Source of the DNA: Gordionus sp. m RMFG-2023
Lineage: Eukaryota; Nematomorpha; Gordioida; Chordodea; Parachordodidae
Direction of reading: 5' to 3'
Assembly: GCF_954871325.1 (NCBI RefSeq)
Contig: NC_088775.1
Location: 34,449,561-34,513,560 of the forward strand
Length of the DNA: 64,000 nt
Below are positions 55,621-64,000 of the stretch, piece by piece; the stretch's first letter is position 1; the number at the start of each line of letters is the position of its first letter. The notes under the pieces were generated by a model that was not told the origin of the DNA, made no database searches, and worked only from the letters and a program-made list of their open reading frames with translations. The translations under genes and the position numbers were made by a program.

Positions 55621-57190
55621 CAGTATCGTTCACTTTTAAAGTAGTCATAAATGCATTATCTTTGTCTTAAGCATGTCCTCAGATAAGTTGTTAACATTGA
55701 AATCGTATCTTTGTTCTTTGTAGAGTCGACTTTCTCTTCAATAATTTCTTCAATATTCATATTGTAATCGTTGTTGTTGTATTGTATTTGCTTTCTATTA
55801 TTGATGTCGCTACCTCTATAATTATTTGAGTTGTTGTTATATTGTATTTGCTTTCTCTGATTGTTGTCACTACCTCTATAATTATTTGAATTGTTGTTAT
55901 AATATTGGTAAATATTGTGATTTCCATCACCGTATTGGATCTGTTTTCTTTGATTAATATCATGCCATGTATTATTTCTACCATAATTAATTGATTATTA
56001 TTGTTGTAGCGATAGTTGTTGTAGTTATAGTTGTTATAATTATCTTGGTTGAATTATTATTACCGTAATTCCTATCATAGTTTCTAAAATTATTGTTGTA
56101 ATTCCTATCTCTATCTCTATTATCATATTTATTTCTAAAATTATTATCAGGTCTAAAATAATTATTTGTGAATTCTATTTCTATTGTTAAAGTTTTTATT
56201 TCTCAGACTTTTTATCGTTATTCATATAACTTATATTATCAATATCTGATTTATCATTAATACTATCTAATTCCTAGCTCTACCATTTTATTTAAGGATA
56301 AATTAATATTTTTACAAAATTTATATTTTATTTTGTCATTTAAGGTAGACGTACGTAATTTTTCTTTTAATCTACTGTCGTCCGAAAAATTACATTTTTA
56401 TACAGTTTTGATACTCTTAGGTATCTTTGCATGAAATTCTCACTCGAGTTCTGCTGTAATAAGTTAAATTTGTTTATTAAAATGTTTTTATTTTGTACAG
56501 GTAAAAGATAAGTTAACCTTTTAATCACTATTTTAAGATCTAATATGTCGGTATCAGAGCAAATTGATTTAATATTATCAAACACATCATCAGATAAACT
56601 ATTAAGTAAAGTATTTATTTTAATAGAGTCCCGTAATGTGCTGGTCGAAAAATAACTTAATATTCTCTCTAAGTAAATCTCAGTGAGTTGGTCCAACCAA
56701 TTTTGGAATTTTGTATATTAATTCTGGTTTAGTGTCCATATTTTATTAATGATTACAATAATATTTCATAGACATATTTGGAAATCATAATAATACTTTA
56801 TATTTTTACAAAAATACACCGGAGTTGAATAAACTCCGAGTCTTCATAAACATAAAACTTTCCATTGAGTTGTTCAAAATAGTTTACCATTTCCTTAAGA
56901 CTAACAAATTCAAAAACGACATCGTCACTGCCTGGTACTCTTAAATAATGTACGTCACAATTGTAGGTCAACTCAAAAAGTATATCGTAAATAGATATTT
57001 TCCAAGGAATATTAATAAGTTTAAATGAAAACATAATAAGAATAACTTTAAAATGATTTTTACCTTTTTTTTTTCCTTCTTATATAAAATTTATTTGTTT
57101 CGTTTTATTTTTTATTATTCATATTTTTACAATTTTTTAAAAAAATTTAAAAAATTGCATGGTGGCTAGTCTTTTTTGCCAAAAAATATA

Positions 57191-58799
57191 TTTTATTTAT
57201 TATTGTTATATTAAAAATGTTCATACTATATATATTATCTAAAAATATAAATTAGAATACATATAATCAAAACGAAAAACAAAAGTAATAATAGGTAAAG
57301 TTATAAAAATTAAATTATATAAAATTGAATTGTAAAAAGTTGAATTGTAAAAGGTTAAATCGTAAAAGGTTGAATTGTAAGTCAAAAAGCAAAAATGAAA
57401 TAACAGTACAAATTTGAATATATAACAAAAACCACATAATGCAATAATATAATTCTTAGCAACTTACATTGACAAAAGGTTATCAAACTAATATAATTCT
57501 CTGTTACCATTTTAAACAATGTTTTATAGAATGGACTAATAAGGAAAAATTCATAGGCCTAATCAACAATTCTTGAAGAAGAGAGTATAAATGACCAATC
57601 CAAATCATAAAACTGTATGGTGGTTAGAGCTTTCTTTTAGATGACATGATGGAAGCTAGATAAGTAATCGAGATAATTATTGTGAGATATTAAATTTCTA
57701 AAAGATTATCTTCCATTTTAAATGATATATAAACTACTACACATTGACCATTATTGTTTATCTAAAATATGTTATCATATGCTCTCAGCAGCTGTAGTAA
57801 TAATCTTGAATTACATAGCAACACAAATAATAGATGCTGGTTAATTTGCAGTAATAGCCATGACACTTACGATGTAAACTAATATCATTATTTATTATGT
57901 TGGATAAATTGATAAAATAAAAACATTAAAAATCGAAATAATTATGCAAATATATTGAAGCCTGGAGTTATTTACACGGCAAGGATGCCATATTAGAAAT
58001 GAAATATTTTCGAACTATAAAATAAGGAATGATATGATGAAACAATTAAGATTTTATATATTGTCGCACCATAGTTGGTATATTGTATCATAAAATAACA
58101 ATAGTTTGTAATAATATCAAAAATATACTTGTATTAAAAATAAAAGAAAAAATAGCTTTCCTAAAAACACGTAAAAAAAGAGAAGAAAATATATCAAATT
58201 TATTACATCTATTGTAAGATGAATAATAAAATGTTAAATTTTTGAAATTATTTATAACTAAAAAGATGGCGTTAAATACTTAAATGCAAATTGTTACTAT
58301 ATTTATTATTAAAAGCATATATTAGTAAAATTCATTATAATATTAACTGTAATATATTATATAACTGACATATAAGTCTATAAAAGTGGCATTTTATCAA
58401 ATATTTTATAAACAACTGTATATAATAGAGGATTATAAACTATATGCCTAATTACTTACTTTTTATAAAGAAATCTCTTATACTTATTTGGACCTTGAAA
58501 ATATCTTTAGGAATAGGTATGATAATAAAATTTAAAAATAAATATACAGTTGATAAGTCATTTTGAACTCGGCTAATTACAATATTAAATTTTTTAGTTT
58601 TCAATTAATAAATGATTAAATTTATTTAATTAGGGTTATATAATAATTTAAATAAATAGTCAATTAAGTTTCAATTGTTAATACTAAATTAATATATAGT
58701 GAGTGATATTGATATTCTATTTTTAACACAAAATTTGATGCAAACTTATATAGTGGAAATATAATTATCCTAGACTATGTTTAAAGCGATATCACTAAA
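57191..58799. other. AT-rich intergenic DNA
   Basis: 1.6 kb without a supported gene. A short run of TTGAATTGTAAAAGG-like units at 57325-57380 is a small imperfect repeat. Confidence 0.35.
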
Positions 58800-58915
58800 G
58801 CCGGGTTCCCAAGTACTAGCCCTTAAAAATTCCTGTGGTATGAGCGTAATCAAACATTTCCCCATTCCATAGCTCGGGGAGCCTGCCAATATGGCCCCGA
58901 ATCTTTCATATTTTA
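58800..58915 (-). other. Unidentified GC-rich coding-like segment
   Basis: An open minus-strand frame reads YERFGAILAGSPSYGMGKCL followed by ITLIPQEFLRASTWEPG. Its GC content is far above the surroundings and no stop interrupts it for about 45 codons. It could be a single exon of an unrecognised host gene or a transposon scrap. It is not a part of Helitron that I know. Confidence 0.35.
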
Positions 58916-59149
58916 AAAATAAATATTTATAAACATTTATCTAAGGCATTTTAACCTCTTTTTCAGGGCTATTCATTAAACGGGTCTGTATGATGTTTAT
59001 GCTTTCTAGAGAAATTATTAATTTGTGTATTTATAACCTTACTAGGTTAGGCATATTTTTGTTTTTTATTTTTTTCAAAGTAGAGTGTATAATCTTAAAA
59101 ATTACCAACTTATAATTGAAAATCCCCGATTTCTATTTAAACATTTGAT

Positions 59150-61430
59150 AGATTTACTAACGGGACTTATCCCTCTTCTAAGCATGATTCCCACTCTTTA
59201 TCATCTGATAACAAATTTCTTTTAATATTTGCTTATTTAAAAGTACTCATTAAAATTCCATTAATTTTTAAATTATCAATCGTAGCCCCGCAAACATGAA
59301 GTAATAATAATCGAAGAAAAAATCGTTCACCAGAATTAGGATAAACTGAATACATTCTCGAAATCATATTTAACCGTTTTTTCTTGGTTTCCATTGGTAA
59401 TTTGTAAACACAAAATGATAAGGAATTTCCCCGTAAAGATATTGTCTAGCATTTAGATCTGTCTAATTTAACTCAAACCATACCGTTAAAGTAGTATTTT
59501 TATTTTGTGATCTCACTAAAGCATCTCTTTCATGTCCAGCCGAGAAATATACTGGCTGTTGTAAAGTAAATGAATTCCTAAGTGAATAACAGCGTGCGAG
59601 CGGTCATGCATATTATTTTCTAATAATCTGCACATTGATTCGCATGCACTCACATATCGCGCATTTAAATATGACTTAATTTCGTTATGAATATTTATAT
59701 TTGAAGTAACATTAATATCACCAATAGTAGAGTCATAGCCCTTATAAATATACTTAAAGATATATTTTACTGATTTAATAGACGTACAAATTTATACGTT
59801 TATATGAGCATTATATTTTAACATTAGATATCGATTATATGGAATAACACAACGATTATCCGTAGGTTTACCGGAAAGAATTGTAATACCATTATCTCGC
59901 CTTTTATAATATGGATGCCCAGCAATATTAGGTCTTGTTTCTAATTGAAAATCCTTAGGAAATTTTTTGGTACATATGCCATTTTCCATGCAAGGCGATT
60001 TGGGGTTAAATATCCCGCAAGGACCGTGTATCATAAAATGGGTAACAATCTGAAAAAGTTTAAGTTCGAGAATTTTGTCTGGCATTTCGGCACAAACAAA
60101 TTTATCTATAGCTTGAGATGTTTCAATTTTACTATCATCGTTTAAAATAATAAGAATATGGACATGAGGCAGACCTCTTTTTTGGAACTCGATTATATAT
60201 ATAAAAGCCATGGAATGACTGTCCTTAATTCGCGCCGATTAGGATGCATGTTAAAGTAATAAACAAATCAGGTTTACCAAATTTGAGCACAATGACCATT
60301 GCATCGTGATTGCGTTCTCGCATATTTCTTTGAGAACCTTGAAAATATGATAGTAGTATTACTGCTATATCGGGAATTATATTATTTGACCTCCAAGTAG
60401 TCCATTAATCCAGAATATTCATCTACTCGTAATTTTGGCTGATTCTGTCTAATAAAATTTAAATTATTTGCATCGACCTGTAAATAAGAATCAACAATAT
60501 ATTGTTGTGATAATTTCTCAGCAAAAAGATTGGGTTGAATTCATTTTCACGAATTGCTAATCTAAATATTTTAATTGTAATAGTGAGATATTTTCCCTTG
60601 TCGCCCTGTACCTTCACCTTTCAAATCTGGTTTCCAACCAGGGTTACCAAAAGGAAATAATAAAGGATATACCATTGGATCAAGATTAGGACTTAATATA
60701 TTTATATTTATGAGATCACTCCCATCAACTCGAGAATAGACTTTGATATCCCGTTTAAATGGGGGTTCACCATCATCGCAACTTCATCTATATTAGGGAA
60801 GTTGTATCTTCGCTTGTCACTTGAGCGATCTGCACAAAATATCATATTGATTTTTTGAATAGGACGATTTTCTCGAAAGGCTCTATTTTTTTCTTCTTTC
60901 TCAATTTCTCCCAAAGTTTTAAAACTATAGAAAATGGGTTGTTCTGCCTTATTAATTGCATCCTGAATTTTCTTTCATATGTAATCTGTTATTAACAGCC
61001 TGTGTAGTCTCAAGGACATATAGTTGTGCAAACTTTGGAGGCATCCCAGTGAAAGGATATAAATAAGATTTCCTGTGATAAATTTGCCCATGAACTCTAA
61101 AACAATATGGGCCCGGGTTCAAACTATTAGAAATCTCGGCACCCATCGATGCAAACGCAAGAGAACTATTATAAGAACGAATATGTTTCATAAAGTTTGA
61201 ATAAAATTTATTGTTAGGATTTGATAAAAGGTCTTGTAAAAAAGGAATATATCAAATTGATGGTATCTTAACTTTAACCTTATGACAGCAATTCTTGAAT
61301 CTGCCATCTGAGGGTTTTTCCAAATAAAATTAGAGAATCACAATATTCGTACTTAGTGTTGAGCAAGCCACAATAATGTTCTTGTACTAATGATTGTTGT
61401 GCAGAAATATCTATCTAAAATATATAATAT
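59150..61430 (-). pseudogene. Helitron Rep/helicase-like N-terminal region
   Basis: Minus-strand pieces, in order. 61191-60952 carries NSLNPGPYCFRVHGQIYHRK and YPFTGMPPKFAQLYVLE. 60914-60708 carries INMIFCADRSSDKRRYNFPN. A degraded stretch at 60660-60220 includes VDANNLNFIRQNQPKLRVDE. 60211-59792 carries the Rep HUH motif EFQKRGLPHVHILII. About 59770-59560 carries the tyrosine motif KYIFKYIYKGYD and RSHAVIHL. Both nickase motifs (HVH and the paired tyrosines) are visible. Several stops and frame changes break the gene, and the Pif1-type helicase half is missing. Rolling-circle transposon, dead copy; its 5' side would be at higher coordinates. Confidence 0.88.
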
Positions 61431-61644
61431 AAATTGTAATTATAATAATATCTGAGGCCTGCTAAAAATTATACATATTAAAATAATATTTTTGTAATTA
61501 AAACAGCTCAGAGACCTACAGTCACAACTATGTATAAACATATGCCCAGATTATAATATATTTTTTTAAATATCCCTACTTGGCAATTACGATTATGTAG
61601 CACTTACTAATTATATATATCATTTTGACCGGCAAAATGAGAAA

Positions 61645-62040
61645 TGTTAACATAAATTAAAATTTTTAACCTGATATGTTTTTATTGATTTGGGTAGATT
61701 AAGATCTGTCTGAATGGTAGGTTTTGGAAGTATCAGTTGTGGAATCTAATTTAAAAAAATTAAAATATTTGTTAACATAAATTAAAATTTAAACTTGGTT
61801 TGTTTTTAGTATTTGGGTAGATTAATATTTGTCTGAATGGTAGGTTTTGATAGTATCAGTTGTGGAATCTAATTTAAAAAAAATAAAATATTTGTTAACA
61901 TAAATTAAAACTTAAACTTGGTTAGTTTTTAGTATTTGGGTAGATTAAGATTTGTTGGAATGGTAGGCTTTGATAGTATCAGTTGTGGAATCTAATTTTA
62001 AAAAAAAATTAAAATATTTGTTAACATAAATTAAAATTTT
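61645..62040. repeat. Tandem repeat, about 124 bp x 3
   Basis: GTTAACATAAATTAAAA recurs at about 61647, 61772, 61897 and 62019. Each unit contains TTGGGTAGATTAA, GAATGGTAGG and AGTATCAGTTGTGGAATC. It lies on the 5' side of the Helitron Rep relic. Confidence 0.9.
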
Positions 62041-62199
62041 TCATTTTGTTTGTTTTTATGAATATAAATATTATTATAAGTTGAAGTCATAAATATTTTA
62101 AAACCTAGGAAAATTTAATTAATACCTATAAAAAATTCAAATAATTTAGCTAAAATCAAAATGAATCAGATGTGATTTATTTTAACTATAAATTTAAAC

Positions 62200-62900
62200 T
62201 AAATAGAAATCAGTTTCTCATTTTGCATGAAATATATTTCAAATTCACCTGCCCCTTGTTTTAAAAATATTTTTAACCCTGTAACTCACCAACCCAGTAT
62301 CTTTCAGTATATCAAAGAATGGGCAAGTTTAAAATAGGCAAAAAATTTTAAATGAGCAGGCACAGCAATTCTGACTAATGCGAGCTCTGATATATAACAT
62401 TATCATTAAATAAAGGTAAAATAGTTATAATTAGGCAATTTAGAAAAATATCTTAAATAAATAAGCAGGCACAGCAATGCTGACTAATGGGAGCTCGGGA
62501 ACTAAAAAAAATAATTATTTTACTTGGTTTTAAAGATGAAAATTCTGATTCCCCATCATTTTTAATGTTTTTTACTTAGCAATCAGTTGGTCATTTTGCC
62601 TGAAATATATTTCATATTCATCTGCCCATTGTTCTAAAAATATTTTTAAACCTCTCACTCACCAACCCAGTGTTTATAGCATGGACAGGCTTTTAAATAA
62701 TTAGCAGGCACAGCAATGCTGACTAATGCGAGCTCTGTTATATAACATTATCATTAAATAAAGGTAAAATAGTTATAATTAGGCAATTAATTTAAAAAAA
62801 TATCTTAAATAAATAAGCAGGCACAGCAATGACTAATGGGAGCTCTGGAACTAAAAAAACTAATTATTTTACTTGGTTTTAAAGATGAGAATTCTGATTG
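62200..62900. repeat. Higher-order duplication with four AGCAGGCACAGCAAT motifs
   Basis: Two blocks of about 345-375 bp (62200-62570 and 62575-62900). Each has ACTCACCAACCCAGT and two copies of AGCAGGCACAGCAATGCTGA followed by CTAATG(C/G)GAGCTC. The second motif copy in each block is followed by the same ACTTGGTTTTAAAGATGA tail. The motif is nearly palindromic around CAGCAATGCTG. A fifth copy is at 21137. Confidence 0.88.
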
Positions 62901-63317
62901 TTACGTTGCTTCTATTTAATAAAATTGAATAATAAAAAATAATACTTGGCTTACTTGGCTTGATTTAGATTTTGACGTGATCTCCTGTTTTCTCTTCATT
63001 TCTAACCTAAAAAATATTATTAATTAATTAATATAATATAATAGAAGATATGATAATATATGATAATATATGTTTGTTGAATAGTATAATTTTAGTTTTA
63101 CAAATTGTAACCTTTATTTTAGTTTTACAAATTGTAACCTTTATTTTAGTCGTAATTTATATTTTAGTTTATTTTAAGATTATATTTTCATTTTAGATTT
63201 ATATATTCAAATATTACTTTTGTAAAAATGATATAAATACGTTGTAAAAAGTATAGTAAAATAGATAATAAAAATATATTTTTCGTGTTCTCTACATGTT
63301 GCCTCCGTGTGAGGTTG

Positions 63318-64000
63318 GCAAAAAAGACGCCACCATGCAATTTTTTTTTAATTTTTTCTTCTCTTACATATATTTTTATGGTAAGATATATGTAAATATA
63401 TGAATAATAAAAAAAAAACGAAACAAATAAATTCTATAAAAGAAGGAATAAAAAGGTAAAAATCATTTTAAAATTATTTTCACTATGTTTTCTTTCAAAC
63501 TTATTAATATACCTTGGGATATATCAATTTAAGATATACTTTATGAATTGACTTACGATTGTGACATACAGTATTCAAGAGAACCCGATAGTGATGATGT
63601 TATTTTTAAATTTTTTTAGTCTCAAGGAAATGATTAAATATTTTGAACAACTTAATGGATAATTTTACGTTTATAACGATTCGGAGTTTATTCAACTCCG
63701 GTGTATATTTATAAAAATATAGAGTGTCATTATTATTTTCAAATACTTATATGAAATATTATAAAAATCCTTAATAAATAATGGACACTAAACCAGAACT
63801 AATATACAAAATTCCAAAACTGGTTGGACCACTCACTGAGATCTACTTAGACAGAATAGTAAGTTATTTTTCGACCAGCGCATTACCGGACTCCATTAAA
63901 ATAAATACTTTTCTTAATAATTTATCTGATGATGTGTTTGATAATATTAAATCAATCTCTCTGGTACCGATATATTAGATCTTAAGATAGTGATTAAGAA
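63318..64000 (+). mobile_element. Gypsy family B, second copy, 5' part
   Basis: The plus-strand start of the family seen at 52838-57190. The leader shares GGCAAAAAAGAC and CACCATGCAATTTTTT. A leader ORF region is at 63486-63720 and Gag begins at 63781 (MDTKPELIYKIPKLVGPLTE, then SIKINTFLNNLSDDVFDNIK). LTR-like sequence with a doubled AACCTTTATTTTAGTTTTAC-type unit lies just upstream (about 63080-63317). It runs off the window. Broken. Confidence 0.85.

Larger units (their letters stand above)
52838..57190 (-). mobile_element. Ty3/gypsy LTR element relic (family B)
   Basis: A minus-strand fossil. In coding order: a leader ORF (57034-56798) and Gag (56696-56280, with TSTLRDSIKINTLLNSLSDD and NFMQRYLRVSKLYKN). 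A long Asn/Tyr/Arg-rich repetitive tract follows (56270-55740). Then come protease (QVDTGSKHTIIPHRLA, about 55600), RT (55407-54700), RNase H (about 54690-54100) and integrase (53852-52838). Many breaks. It is a different family from the 44-kb and 33-kb elements. A second copy begins at 63318 on the other strand. Confidence 0.88.

Overview
This is an AT-rich animal nuclear window, most likely from an arthropod. It has two interrupted protein-coding host genes with GT-AG introns, and very dense transposon remains: hAT, Merlin, Tc1-like, Helitron, SINEs and Ty3/gypsy LTR elements. There are no operons, CRISPR arrays, rRNA genes or free-standing tRNA genes. The taxon is inferred from gene structure and element content only.

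Host genes. (1) A plus-strand SLC6-type sodium-dependent neurotransmitter/amino-acid transporter runs from before 1144 to 20340. A mid-protein exon lies at 1144-1264. The last three exons (18981-19087, 19343-19513, 20167-20340) join in frame through TM11, TM12 and the C-terminus. Its introns hold most of the transposons of the first 18 kb. (2) A minus-strand TFIIIC subunit 5 gene (GTF3C5 family) runs from 51604 down to 26611. Exons 1-3 are separated by introns of only 41 and 42 bp. A roughly 20.3-kb intron then separates exon 3 from exon 4 (30418-30205), and the last recognised exon is 26901-26611. The two genes converge tail to tail across about 6 kb of AT-rich DNA.

Layout. 2.5-7.9 kb: a Tc1-like relic, hAT MITEs, a SINE fragment and a hAT 3' fragment. 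8.35-12.7 kb: a rearranged Ty3/gypsy relic with 1.1-kb inverted arms. 13.0-14.15 kb: an 89-bp satellite. 14.2-18.5 kb: a BED-finger hAT relic carrying two further hAT insertions, one of them carrying a MITE. 32.07-43.21 kb: a nest up to five elements deep inside the giant TFIIIC intron. The outer hAT holds a gypsy element, which holds a hAT, a MITE and a Merlin; these in turn hold another hAT, MITEs and a SINE. Most layers are dated relative to each other by exact or near-exact 8-bp target-site duplications. 44.26-50.33 kb: a nearly whole Ty3/gypsy element in the same intron. 52.8-57.2 kb (minus) and 63.3-64.0 kb (plus, running off the edge): two head-to-head copies of another gypsy family. 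59.15-61.43 kb: a broken Helitron Rep gene followed by complex tandem repeats.

The most notable observations are: the two LTRs of the 44-50 kb element differ by exactly two intron-like GT...AG segments; the deep nest; the shared CCGGGC/poly-T/poly-A interior of hAT MITEs with unrelated ends; and the unusual small-ORF organisation of the 44-50 kb element.
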